Assembly (NCBI RefSeq): GCF_001192795.1
Contig: NZ_DF968180.1
Span: 482,761-546,760 of the forward strand
Origin: Flexilinea flocculi
Lineage (GTDB): Bacteria; Chloroflexota; Anaerolineae; Anaerolineales; Anaerolineaceae
Direction of reading: 5' to 3'
DNA: 64,000 bases
The notes below the pieces were generated by a model. The model saw only the letters and a list, made by a program, of their open reading frames with translations, did no database searches and was not told the DNA's origin. A program made the position numbers and the translations under genes. Shown piece after piece: positions 8,572 through 17,301 of this stretch (position 1 is the stretch's first letter; every line of letters starts with the position of its first letter).

Positions 8572-8695
8572 TCTGAAAATCAGCATTTGAATCGTCAATT
8601 CAATTGATTCAAGCGAATTTTGCCTGCAGTCCCGATATTCATTGAATCTCATCTTGTAAATCAATGGCCAAATCTCTATAGAGGAAAAGAAAAAG

Positions 8696-9697
8696 ATGAA
8701 AAAAATTATTAACAATGCGGATCATGTTGTCCAGGAATCAATAGAAGGACTTGTTAGCGCTTACGAACGTTATTATACAAAACACCCCGAAGTGAATGGC
8801 ATCATTTATCGAAATCGGCGGAAGGGAAAGGTTTCCCTTGTGGTTGGCGGAGGCAGCGGACACGAGCCTTTATTTGGAGGTTTTGTCGGAAAAGGCATGG
8901 CTGATGCAGCGGCATGCGGCAACATATTTGCATCACCGGATCCAGGTACGATTTGTCAAACTGCATATGCGGTAGATGAGGGCAAAGGAATTCTGTTTGT
9001 TTATGGCAACTATGCGGGTGACAATCTGAATTTCGATGCAGCAGAGGAAATATTGGCCGAAGAGGGTATTCAGACAGCTCATGTTCGCGTTTGGGATGAT
9101 TGCGCATCAGCTCCACCGGAAAGGACTGAAGATCGCAGAGGTATTGCCGGTGATGTATTTGTCATGAAGATCGCCGGTGCTGCTTGCGATGCCGGGCTGA
9201 CGCTGGAAGAAGTCAAAACTGTGACCGAAAAAGCCAGAAACAATACGCGTTCTATCGGAGTTGCCACTTCGCCAGGTTCAATCCCCGGTTTGAATAAACC
9301 TACTTTCGAATTAGGCGAGAACGAAATTGAGTACGGCATGGGATTGCATGGAGAACCGGGAATAAAAAGAACGGTCATGGAACCGGCAGATGTATTGGCT
9401 GAAACACTGTACGTCAATTTACTGAAAGATATGCCTGTACAATCCGGTGACGAAGTCTGCGTTTTGGTTAACGGATTGGGTTCCACGACTGTTCTTGAAT
9501 TGAGTATTATTTATCGCAAAATCAAAGAATTATTAGATCGGGATGGTGTGATGGTTCATGACGCGGAATTGAAAAGCCTCTGTACCTGCCAGGAAATGGG
9601 CGGCTTTTCGGTTTCGATTATGAAACTGGATGCTGAGTTGAAATTGTATTTTGATCAGCCTTGTTTTACTCCCTACTACGCGAAGGAAGGAAGATAA
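8696..9697 (+). CDS. dhaK: dihydroxyacetone kinase subunit DhaK
   Basis: This 333-residue Dak1-domain protein has VVGGGSGHEPLFGG near the N-terminus, NYAGDNLNFDAAEE in the middle, and GMGLHGEPGIKR, which holds the His that forms a hemiaminal bond with dihydroxyacetone. DhaK binds the substrate and DhaL transfers the phosphoryl group, giving DHAP. GAGGAAAAGAAAAAG precedes the ATG, and dhaL follows after four bases. No DhaM is present, so the phosphoryl donor (PTS through a remote DhaM, or ATP) is open. Related kinases act on erythrulose or other ketoses. Confidence 0.92.
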   Translation: MKKIINNADHVVQESIEGLVSAYERYYTKHPEVNGIIYRNRRKGKVSLVVGGGSGHEPLFGGFVGKGMADAAACGNIFASPDPGTICQTAYAVDEGKGILFVYGNYAGDNLNFDAAEEILAEEGIQTAHVRVWDDCASAPPERTEDRRGIAGDVFVMKIAGAACDAGLTLEEVKTVTEKARNNTRSIGVATSPGSIPGLNKPTFELGENEIEYGMGLHGEPGIKRTVMEPADVLAETLYVNLLKDMPVQSGDEVCVLVNGLGSTTVLELSIIYRKIKELLDRDGVMVHDAELKSLCTCQEMGGFSVSIMKLDAELKLYFDQPCFTPYYAKEGR

Positions 9698-9701
9698 AAC
9701 T

Positions 9702-10358
9702 GTGGAGACGCTCTCGGTTAACAAACTGAAAGAAATGATCCTGTATGTAGCGGATCAAATCATCGAAAGCAAACCACTTCTGACAGAATTGGACAGTGCC
9801 ATCGGGGACGGAGATCATGGAATCGGCATGGAAAAAGGTTTTCTGAAAGTTAAAGAAAAAATTTCGGCCATGAATCCAAGTGAGAATGTCTATGATGTCT
9901 TTACTGCGACTGGCAGAGCTTTGCTTATGTCCATGGGAGGCGCCTCCGGCGTTATGTTTGGTCATTTCTTTGCTGCAGGAGCAAAAAACGCAGAACCGAA
10001 AACATTTCTGAATCCTGAGGATTTTATCGCGCTAATGCAGAAAAGCCTGAATACCATCAAAGAAACCGGTAAAGCGAACATCGGCGATAAAACCATGGTC
10101 GATGCATTAGAACCGGCGGTCCAGGCAATGAAAATGCAAGGAGGGACATCCTTCATCGATCTGTTCAGAAGCGCTGAATCAGCAGCAAAAGAAGGCGCTG
10201 AGAAGACAAAAGCATATCAGGCAAAGTATGGCAGAGCAATCTTTCTGATGGAACGTGCAATCGGGCATCAGGATCCAGGCGCCACATCAGTCTGGATCAT
10301 TTTCAGGTCTTTGCGGGAATTTGTTGAAAAATTTACTGAAGGAAAGCAGGCGGGATAA
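9702..10358 (+). CDS. dhaL: dihydroxyacetone kinase subunit DhaL
   Basis: This 218-residue Dak2-domain nucleotide-binding subunit has AIGDGDHGIGMEKGF, carrying the Mg-binding aspartates, then SMGGASGVMFG and the C-terminal GHQDPGATS. I chose GTG 9702, four bases after the dhaK stop and preceded by AAGGAAGG; the open frame extends upstream into dhaK without a good start. It works with DhaK to phosphorylate dihydroxyacetone, plausibly the product of the FSA-like aldolase at 1935. Confidence 0.9.
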   Translation: METLSVNKLKEMILYVADQIIESKPLLTELDSAIGDGDHGIGMEKGFLKVKEKISAMNPSENVYDVFTATGRALLMSMGGASGVMFGHFFAAGAKNAEPKTFLNPEDFIALMQKSLNTIKETGKANIGDKTMVDALEPAVQAMKMQGGTSFIDLFRSAESAAKEGAEKTKAYQAKYGRAIFLMERAIGHQDPGATSVWIIFRSLREFVEKFTEGKQAG

Positions 10359-10378
10359 CTGCGGTTATTTCTGCAGCC

Positions 10379-10487
10379 GGATTTCAATTTATTTATAAAA
10401 AAACTTTTTGTTGTTCTTATCGTTTTACGCTTCGTGCAAAACGATAAGAACAACAACGATTATTCCTTTCCCTGTTTGGAATTGATG
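10379..10487. repeat. variable-stem hairpin repeat, copy 4
   Basis: A 19-bp perfect stem, TTGTTGTTCTTATCGTTTT (10408-10426) with its complement at 10438-10456, encloses the loop ACGCTTCGTGC. The right arm is TTCCTTTCCCTGTTTGGAATTG. It occupies the gap between two converging genes and could act as a shared transcription end. Confidence 0.88.
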
Positions 10488-10488
10488 C

Positions 10489-11898
10489 TCACCACAGAAC
10501 CGTAGTCCAGAGATAATTGTACGCCGCTGCATCGTTCGCTTGCCATTTCTCGCGGACAAGATTCACATCTCCGCTTAAACAGCGATAGGATGCACTTTCA
10601 ATTTCCCATGGTCGAACGGTATTGGGGATTCGCTTGCCAGGGTTGATATGCTGCGGTTGACAGTATTCTCGCGTGAACCCAGTTCCGCCTTGCGAATATA
10701 CGCCGTTCTCCAGTGTATATTCAATAGCTGCTCTTACATTTTCGGGGTTGATGTCATTCAGCATTAATGCGGACGCATCCAAAATATAGTCGCCTTCGGG
10801 TTTCATTACAGCAAACAGTTCTTTTAAATGGCTGCGAACATCATTTTCATTACCGCGAGCCAGTATTTCATATCGGACGCCCCCGCTGATTGCAAATTTC
10901 CCTTTAAATGCCTTGGCACAGGTTTGCAGATCACCCTTGTCCAGATGATAAATCAGACTTCCTGTCGGCAATTCTTTTAGAGAATTGTAATGTGTTTCCC
11001 AATTACCCTCACCATAAAACAAGATTTGATATCCTTTGGAGATAATCTCCTCAAATATCGGTTTAAGCGTCGGCCAGAAGATTGTGTCAAACGTTTTTCT
11101 GGTAAAGAACGGCACACAACCGCGATGTGCCCAGATGGTGATAGGTACTTTTTTATCAGGATCAGCAGAACCCAATGCATTCGCAATAATATGCGGGATA
11201 AGCGCCTCGCATGCTTTCAGAACATCAGCAGGCCGTTCGATTGTATCAATTGCCGTTTCAATGTAACCGCGGAATTTATCAGCCAAAATATCCAGAGGCG
11301 CTTTAATCATGCCCGCGTTAGCGCTTACCACACCTGACTCATATTTTAATTTGGCTGCTGCCGGACCGAAAGCATTCATGTAATTTGCATATGCGAGCGC
11401 TCCCGAAATAAGCGCAACGTTATGATCCATTGTCACCGGTTCACCGATGTTTGCCAATCTTGTGGTTGCACGTGGGAACCATTTTGAAAATAGGAAAGCA
11501 GTCGGGTCATCAGAGAATTCATCGTATTCGTTCTCAAACATGAACAATTGTTTCTTCTCAGCTGGTTCACCAAACTGATTGACGCTTTTTATATCTACAT
11601 CCACACCCGGGCAATACAGATATTTCCAACTTGCAGATTTTGCGAGCCCATAATTACTCCAGATCGCATTTAGCATGACCGCATCATTTCCCATTTCCTC
11701 TGCCATTTTTCGAGTACAGTCAAATGCCAGTTGATAGTCACAGGCTACTTGTTGGTTGGTCAAACCGGCATATCTTGCCGCTACTTCCTGGTAGAGAAAT
11801 CGAATTGGAATACGATCTGGTGTCCCACCATTCATCGCAGTTATATACCGTCGAAATCTTTCCTGATATTTCTTTTCAATTTCTTTGGATTTAAACAT
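10489..11898 (-). CDS. uroporphyrinogen decarboxylase (URO-D) family protein, function unassigned
   Basis: The 469 residues are about 100 more than a true HemE. The fold is recognisable from the N-terminal RFRRYITAMNGGTPDRIPIRF, the central GYIETAIDTIERPADV and the C-terminal LKELFAVMKPEGDYILDAS and NPENVRAAIEYT blocks. HemE itself is unlikely given the length and the sugar-gene neighbourhood. Relatives include corrinoid-linked methyltransferases (MtaA/CmuA type) and uncharacterised proteins in sugar loci. It lies 11 nt downstream of the Gfo/Idh gene on the same strand, so the two are probably co-transcribed. A role in demethylating an O-methyl sugar is only a guess. Confidence 0.75.
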   Translation of the reverse strand: MFKSKEIEKKYQERFRRYITAMNGGTPDRIPIRFLYQEVAARYAGLTNQQVACDYQLAFDCTRKMAEEMGNDAVMLNAIWSNYGLAKSASWKYLYCPGVDVDIKSVNQFGEPAEKKQLFMFENEYDEFSDDPTAFLFSKWFPRATTRLANIGEPVTMDHNVALISGALAYANYMNAFGPAAAKLKYESGVVSANAGMIKAPLDILADKFRGYIETAIDTIERPADVLKACEALIPHIIANALGSADPDKKVPITIWAHRGCVPFFTRKTFDTIFWPTLKPIFEEIISKGYQILFYGEGNWETHYNSLKELPTGSLIYHLDKGDLQTCAKAFKGKFAISGGVRYEILARGNENDVRSHLKELFAVMKPEGDYILDASALMLNDINPENVRAAIEYTLENGVYSQGGTGFTREYCQPQHINPGKRIPNTVRPWEIESASYRCLSGDVNLVREKWQANDAAAYNYLWTTVLW

Positions 11899-11909
11899 TT
11901 CTTGTCCCT

Positions 11910-13016
11910 TCAGTTAACCTTTACCCATCTTCGTGTCTTGCTGCTTTCGAAAATCGCTTCGATCACGCGCATTTCCTGCAGTCCGTCTGAAAAAGTTGCA
12001 TATTCACGGATCATATCCGGATGATCCATCGAGTCATAGAAATGTTGAAAATGGTTTTTAAAAGCATCCGGAAATCCTTCAACATGTCCTCCGGGATATC
12101 CGGAAAGCGCGGCTGCAGGCGCAGAAAGGAGGTTGGGATCTTTGGTAATAATCCTGTTTGGCTGCTCCCGAAAACCGATTTCCAGATTATTGGAGTCTTC
12201 GCTGTCCCAGGTAAGAGCGCATTTTTTTCCGGCGACTGTCAGAAACGTCTTATTTTTCCTTCCAGCCTGCATAGAAGATACAAAACAACTGCCCAGCGCT
12301 CCGTTTTCAAAGCGGAGAAGAATGGCAGCCATATCCTCTGTATCGACAGCAATACGTTTTTGATTGCCATCTTTATCCGTAAAAATCCTTTCGGGGTAAA
12401 CGCAATTGAACTCAGCCATAACTTCTGTGATTTTCAATCCAGTCACATATTGAGCCAGATCGATCCAATGAGAACCGATATCTCCGACAATACGTGTCAG
12501 TCCGGAATTTTTACTCAGTAGTCTCCAATTGAAATCCGTCTCAAATTGCAGCCAATCTTGAACGTAACCGCCCGTAACGGCAATAATTTCTCCCGTTTTT
12601 CCTTGATCAATTTGGCGTTTCATCTCATTGGTCATCGGGTAAAAACGGTTATGCAAGTTTACTCCAGCTGCAATATTGGTCTCTTTCACCGCAGCGGCTA
12701 ATTTCTCAGCTTCATCAACGTTCGTTGTAAAAGGTTTTTCGCAGATTATGTGAATTCCGTGATTGATTGCGCACATTGCGATGGGGAAATGCGTGTGATT
12801 AGGCGTACAAATATGAACTGCATCTAAAGGTATTTGATTCATCATGTCTTGATAATCTGTGAAAGCGTGCGGGATATGATAAAGCGCAGCTTTTTCTTTG
12901 ACATTTTCTGTATCACACAGAACAGAAATCTCAACATTCTTGGTTCTGCGTAACGCATCGATATGCGCGAGACCGATAAAACCGGTTCCAATGACACCAA
13001 CTTTCTTCATTGACAT
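11910..13016 (-). CDS. Gfo/Idh/MocA family oxidoreductase
   Basis: This 368-residue two-domain NAD(P)-dependent dehydrogenase has the N-terminal Rossmann motif GVIGTGFIGLAHIDALRR, the hinge motif EKPFTTNVDEAEKL (catalytic Lys) and the C-terminal GDIGSHWIDLAQYVTG with the usual D-x3-H arrangement. Members oxidise a hydroxyl of a sugar, inositol or sugar acid. It is divergent from a ribose-type importer and upstream of the URO-D gene. Substrate unknown; a polyol or rare sugar delivered by that importer is the natural guess. Confidence 0.88.
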   Translation of the reverse strand: MSMKKVGVIGTGFIGLAHIDALRRTKNVEISVLCDTENVKEKAALYHIPHAFTDYQDMMNQIPLDAVHICTPNHTHFPIAMCAINHGIHIICEKPFTTNVDEAEKLAAAVKETNIAAGVNLHNRFYPMTNEMKRQIDQGKTGEIIAVTGGYVQDWLQFETDFNWRLLSKNSGLTRIVGDIGSHWIDLAQYVTGLKITEVMAEFNCVYPERIFTDKDGNQKRIAVDTEDMAAILLRFENGALGSCFVSSMQAGRKNKTFLTVAGKKCALTWDSEDSNNLEIGFREQPNRIITKDPNLLSAPAAALSGYPGGHVEGFPDAFKNHFQHFYDSMDHPDMIREYATFSDGLQEMRVIEAIFESSKTRRWVKVN

Positions 13017-13121
13017 GTTTCTGTTCTCCCTCTGCTGTTAAAAGAAGTTTCTAATTGAATATCTGATAGAGAAAGTTATTTTTATTCCTTTTTGATATGA
13101 CAAGTTTCTCTTTAGAGACAC

Positions 13122-13151
13122 TTGATTTTTCATCTTGAGATGCGGTATACT
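13122..13151 (+). promoter_or_regulatory. candidate promoter of the ribose-type importer
   Basis: TTGATT (13122-13127), an 18-nt spacer and TATACT (13146-13151). A TATATCA palindrome lies about 20 bp past the -10 box. Confidence 0.5.
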
Positions 13152-13170
13152 CTGAAATATCATCACTCAT

Positions 13171-13186
13171 TGATATAAATATATCA
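13171..13186. promoter_or_regulatory. TGATATA-AA-TATATCA palindrome, candidate repressor operator
   Basis: A perfect 7-bp inverted repeat just downstream of the candidate importer promoter. The same TATATCA half-site recurs in opposite order at 19927-19945 and singly in the ROK promoter at 20180-20186, which suggests control by that ROK repressor. Confidence 0.5.
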
Positions 13187-13368
13187 TACACCGTTTTTGC
13201 AGCAAAAGAACCGTCATCGATATCGACAATTCACAAATTAGATGGATGATCAAATCATCACTGATACTAAAAATCTACATATTTATTGAATTGTCCTATC
13301 GATATCATCATTTTCGGTCTAAGGAGTGTCAGCTTCTTTTTTTGAAATTAATGAATGGAGGGATATAA

Positions 13369-14432
13369 ATGAAGAAAATTCTATTTTTGTTGTAACCCTT
13401 GTTCTGTTATTAACATTCGTTTCAGCAGCATCAGCTGAAAGAGCGGCGTTAGAAACACAGGGTTTGAAAGTAGCCTCCATAAACTGGACAAATGCCCATG
13501 GCTGGCGATCAGTTTATGATGCTCAGCTTCGTGAAGTTGCAGAAGAATACAAAAAATTGGGGATCATCTCACAATATGATGAATATTGTCCCAATATGGA
13601 TTCTGCTCAGGAAGTTGCCATGTTTGAAACAGCAATCAATGAAGGATATGACATCATCCTGATCAATGCTGGCGGATCTTCCGGATTGGATTCCTGTTTT
13701 GAACAGGCAGAGGAAGCCGGAATTCTGGTTGTCCCGGTTGATAATCTTTATCCCTGGGCTGGTTCTATCGGAGTGCAGACTGATCAGACTATCTGGGCAG
13801 GAAATAGTTGTAAAGCATTGTGTGAAGGAATCGGCGGGAAAGGTGATATCCTCATGTTCCACGGCCAGATGGGCGCGACTGGCGCCGGTATCCGAGGAGA
13901 TGTCTGGCAAAAATGTCTTGCAGATTATCCCGATATTAAAGTGGTTTATGAAGGCGCTCATAACTGGAGCCAAACCGAATCCAAGAAATTAATGGCGGAA
14001 GTGCTTGCATCCGGGATCAAATATGATGCAATCCTGACTGAAGAAGCCTGTGTCGGTATTTTGGAGGCTATTGAAGAAGCAGGAGCCCCATATCCGAAGT
14101 TCATGACATCTGACGAAGAAGTTGGATATTTGCGGATGCTGAATCGGATCAATGCCGAAAAGAAAGTTATCGATTTCTATATTATCGAGAATCCCCCGGG
14201 AATTGGCGCCAGCGCTTTGAAACTTGCAGTCCGAATGGCAGCTGGCTGGGAATTTGCTGATGGCGTGTTGAAGGAAGGTACCGACGGAAATCAGGTCTAT
14301 TATTACACTCCGACCTACATTGTTACTCCGGACACACTCTCCAAGGCGATTGAAGATACGGCAGATATGGCTGACACGGATCAGGTTTCTGCATATTTGA
14401 CCGAGGAAGTAGCTAATGCTGCTTTCAAATAA
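13369..14432 (+). CDS. ribose-type ABC substrate-binding protein with apparent 1-nt frameshift in the signal peptide
   Basis: The mature part, from ERAALETQG onward, is a periplasmic-binding-protein type 1 sugar receptor of about 345 residues (VASINWTNAHGWR; PVDNLYPWAGSIGVQTD). GGAGGGATATAA precedes ATG 13369, but that frame reads MKKILFLL then stop at 13393. The downstream frame continues as VVTLVLLLTFVSAASA. One extra T in the run at 13385-13389 would give a perfect signal peptide joined to the mature protein. The frame open from GTG 13326 gives a charged N-terminus and has no spaced ribosome-binding site. This is either an assembly error, a recent mutation, or a switchable homopolymer. It starts the importer locus. 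Confidence 0.8.
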
Positions 14433-14481
14433 AATGCTTTGCACGCTTTAGACCGGATTATCGGTAGTTTGTAACAGAAAT

Positions 14482-14520
14482 AAAGCCTACGAGCCCGTGA
14501 AAAATGGCTCTGTAGGCTTT
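14482..14520 (+). terminator. hairpin terminator after the binding protein
   Basis: AAAGCCTAC (14482-14490) and AGCC pair with GGCT and GTAGGCTTT (14512-14520), with a short T-run at the end. It separates the binding-protein gene from the ATPase and permease genes. Confidence 0.65.
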
Positions 14521-14562
14521 ATGAAATCTAATGCAGCAACATGAAATGTGGATGAAACCTTG

Positions 14563-14664
14563 TCGAAGGCGCGAAGCAATCTCCTGACACACGCGAGAAC
14601 AGATTGCTTTGTCGGTCTACCGCTCTCCTTGCAATGATAGATTAATCCATGAATGATTCATCAT
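14563..14664. repeat. GCAATGACA-type palindromic repeat, copy 1
   Basis: GAAGCAATCTCCTG, then AGATTGCTTTGTCGG, then CTCCTTGCAATGATAG, followed by ATCCATGAATGATTCATCAT. The last 43 bases match 59911-59953, and the AGCAATCT/AGATTGCT arms match the copy near 46600. This type of GCAATCTC/GCAATGAC palindrome is known from many unrelated bacterial genomes. Confidence 0.75.
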
Positions 14665-14761
14665 ATCAATCTTTTGCCGAATCGCAAAACTATTTGAAGA
14701 ACTACGAATTTTTTGTAATTCGAATTTATAAATCTAAAGAGAAGCAGGAGGATCGAAACTT

Positions 14762-16264
14762 TTGCTCGAACTATTAAATATTAAAAAGAAATTTGGTGCG
14801 GTGACTGCGCTGGATCGTGCTTCATTTGCCATGGAGAAAGGTGAAATTGTTGCATTACTTGGCGCTAACGGATCAGGAAAATCTACTTTAGTCAAAATAT
14901 TAGGCGGTACAGTCAAAAAAGACGCCGGCACTATCAAAATCGATCAAAAACCGGTCGAAATACGAAGCAGTGCTGAATCACGAAATCTCAAAATTGCGGT
15001 CGCTTATCAGGAATTGAGTTTGATCCCCAAAATGACAGTTTATGAGAATGTCATGATGGGACACTTCATTAAGGGCAAATTCGGTCAAGTGGATGAGCGA
15101 AAAAACCGGAGCTTCGTTGCCAGTCTATTGGAGAAATACGGCGCAGATTGCGGCCTGGATGAATACCCCAAGGATCTTCCTTCTTCAACACTCAGCATAA
15201 TTGAGATTGTCAAAGCGGTATCCTGGGATCCGGATATTCTGCTTCTGGATGAAGTTACTGCTGCATTGCACCACAATGAAGTGGAAATCCTTTTCTCTAA
15301 CTTGCGGGCGCTATCCGAAAAAGGCGTTTCTATTGTTATGGTTACCCATCGGCTTGGAGAAATATTCAATATCGCTTCACGAGCTGTCATTCTGCGGAAT
15401 GGAGAATCGGTTGCGGATGTTGATCTGAAGAAGACGGATATTAATAAAATTGTTTATTATATGACGGGCAAAATCCCTGAAATTGTCGAAAATCCATCGG
15501 ATGAAAAGCGTTCCGGAGAAGATGCGGTTCTTATTGTGGATAACCTGACAATCGGAGAGTCGGTCAGAAATGTCAGTATGCGCGTAAACCGGGGTGAAAT
15601 CATCGGATTAGGTGGATTGGAAGGTCAGGGGCAGTCTCAATTTTTGCGATCAATCTATGGAGCGATACCCTTGGAGAGCGGGTCAATCACAATTGCTGGC
15701 AGAAAAGTCGATTATAAAAGTTCGGCGGATGCAGTTAAGGATGGAATCGGCTTTATTTCCGGTAATCGAAATCGCGAATCCATATTTAATCTGCGGACAA
15801 TCGGGGAAAATATATTCAGTGCAAAAATGTCGATGGGGAGAGATTTTTCCCCTATATCGAATCGAATGATTATTCAGCAGGCCAATCAAATAGTCCAGGA
15901 GTATGATATAAAAATCGGCCAAATTAACGATCCGATCACATCTTTGTCAGGCGGAAATCAACAGAAGGTGGTTTTCGGACGCTGGATTCTTGTTTCTCCT
16001 GCAATTCTATTACTGGATGATCCAACAAAAGGCGTCGATGTGTCCTCCCGTCGAGAACTGCATAATTTCCTTCGTAAAGCCGCTGATCAGGGAATGACGG
16101 TTTTGATCGTTTCATCCGATAATGATGAATTATTAGAAATTGCAAACCGTATCTATGTGTTTTATGAGGGGGGTATTCATTGTATGCTCTGCGGTACAGA
16201 CTGTACTGAGGAGAAGCTGGTATCAGCCATGATGGGCATGACAGTAAAGGACTCAGCAAAATGA
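14762..16264 (+). CDS. ribose-type sugar ABC transporter ATP-binding protein (RbsA/MglA family)
   Basis: 500 residues with two fused ABC cassettes. The first has Walker A GANGSGKST and Walker B ILLLDEVTAAL, but its signature is degenerate (LPSSTLSIIEIVKA). The second has a degenerate P-loop (GLEGQGQSQFL), the intact signature LSGGNQQKVVFGRW and Walker B AILLLDDPTKGVD. This asymmetry is normal for the family. The start is TTG 14762, preceded by GCAGGAGGATCG. It overlaps the next permease gene by four bases. It energises sugar uptake with the two permeases and the binding protein at 13369. Confidence 0.92.
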   Translation: MLELLNIKKKFGAVTALDRASFAMEKGEIVALLGANGSGKSTLVKILGGTVKKDAGTIKIDQKPVEIRSSAESRNLKIAVAYQELSLIPKMTVYENVMMGHFIKGKFGQVDERKNRSFVASLLEKYGADCGLDEYPKDLPSSTLSIIEIVKAVSWDPDILLLDEVTAALHHNEVEILFSNLRALSEKGVSIVMVTHRLGEIFNIASRAVILRNGESVADVDLKKTDINKIVYYMTGKIPEIVENPSDEKRSGEDAVLIVDNLTIGESVRNVSMRVNRGEIIGLGGLEGQGQSQFLRSIYGAIPLESGSITIAGRKVDYKSSADAVKDGIGFISGNRNRESIFNLRTIGENIFSAKMSMGRDFSPISNRMIIQQANQIVQEYDIKIGQINDPITSLSGGNQQKVVFGRWILVSPAILLLDDPTKGVDVSSRRELHNFLRKAADQGMTVLIVSSDNDELLEIANRIYVFYEGGIHCMLCGTDCTEEKLVSAMMGMTVKDSAK

Positions 16265-17301
16265 TGGAAAAGACAAAATGGTTTGACAGATTTAAAAGGC
16301 AGCCTGAGTATATGGGTGTAATCCTATTAACCGCTGTGATCATTCTCAACATTATCACACAGGGTTCAAGCTTTTTTAAGACGTCATCGCTGCAGACGCT
16401 TTTATCCACCAACACGCCGTTGATCATCCTTACGATGGCTCAATGTATTGTCCTGATATCAGGTAATATCGATATTTCAACCGGTATCACGATGACGCTG
16501 GTGAATGTATTTGCCGTGATGATGCCAACGAAAGTCTCCTGGATGCCGGTTTGGGCGGCTTATGTCATTGCATATTGTCTTGCGGTTTTGGTTGGATTTA
16601 CGAATGGTGTACTGGTGGGATATTTTCGAATTCCTCCAATGCTCGCAACTTATGGAATGTCTTTTATTGTATCCGGAACCTGCCTTCTCATCAGCGATCG
16701 CCCGCAGGGTAAAGTCGCTAAAGAACTTTGGAAGATCTATAAAGGCAATTTTCATGGAGTTCCGAATTCATTATTCCTGGTTATTGCTCTGATTCTCACC
16801 TGGCTGGTTATTCGAAAATTTAGCGGGGTAAAAGAGATTTACGCCCTGGGCGGCGATGAAAAAAACACGTATTTAACCGGGGTCTCTACCATCCGGACGA
16901 CAATTCGGGCTTACACGATCAGCGGAATTTTTGTCGGAATAGGCGGAATTGCCTGGACACTCATGCTGGCATCTTCCAATCCGTTGACAGGCGAGGCTAA
17001 GACGCTTCAGTCGATTGCAGCAGCATTGCTCGGGGGAACCTTAATCTCTGGAGGTTGGGGCACAATGATCTGCGGCGCATTGGGCGCACTGTTTTTTGGA
17101 CTTGTAACCAACACAACAACCTATATGTTTATCAAGTTTATTCCTAAATTTGTTCCTGGATTTTCTGTTTCAACATATTATCAGGATTTTGTTGCTCAGA
17201 TCATCATTTTGCTCGGTATCACACTTTCAGTTTTCGTGAGTAATCGAACCAGAAAACTTGTGAAACGGGCTGTCCGGATTAAGAGAGAGGATGAACTGTG
17301 A
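16261..17301 (+). CDS. ribose-type sugar ABC transporter permease (RbsC family), first
   Basis: 346 residues, strongly hydrophobic, with the family landmarks VLISGNIDISTG, GFTNGVLVGYFRIPPMLATYG and LGGTLISGGWGT. It forms the membrane channel with the next protein. It begins in an ATGA overlap with the ATPase gene and overlaps the following permease, so the three are translationally coupled. Confidence 0.92.
   Translation: MMEKTKWFDRFKRQPEYMGVILLTAVIILNIITQGSSFFKTSSLQTLLSTNTPLIILTMAQCIVLISGNIDISTGITMTLVNVFAVMMPTKVSWMPVWAAYVIAYCLAVLVGFTNGVLVGYFRIPPMLATYGMSFIVSGTCLLISDRPQGKVAKELWKIYKGNFHGVPNSLFLVIALILTWLVIRKFSGVKEIYALGGDEKNTYLTGVSTIRTTIRAYTISGIFVGIGGIAWTLMLASSNPLTGEAKTLQSIAAALLGGTLISGGWGTMICGALGALFFGLVTNTTTYMFIKFIPKFVPGFSVSTYYQDFVAQIIILLGITLSVFVSNRTRKLVKRAVRIKREDEL

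Noticed and set aside
13326-13368. Using GTG 13326 as the start of the ribose-type binding protein
   Set aside because: It gives a charged, non-signal N-terminus, and the ribosome-binding site touches the codon; ATG 13369 with a one-base indel explains the sequence better.
13369-13450. Programmed ribosomal frameshift in the binding-protein signal peptide
   Set aside because: The run CTATTTTTG lacks a classical slippery heptamer and stimulatory structure that I could see; an indel or error is simpler.
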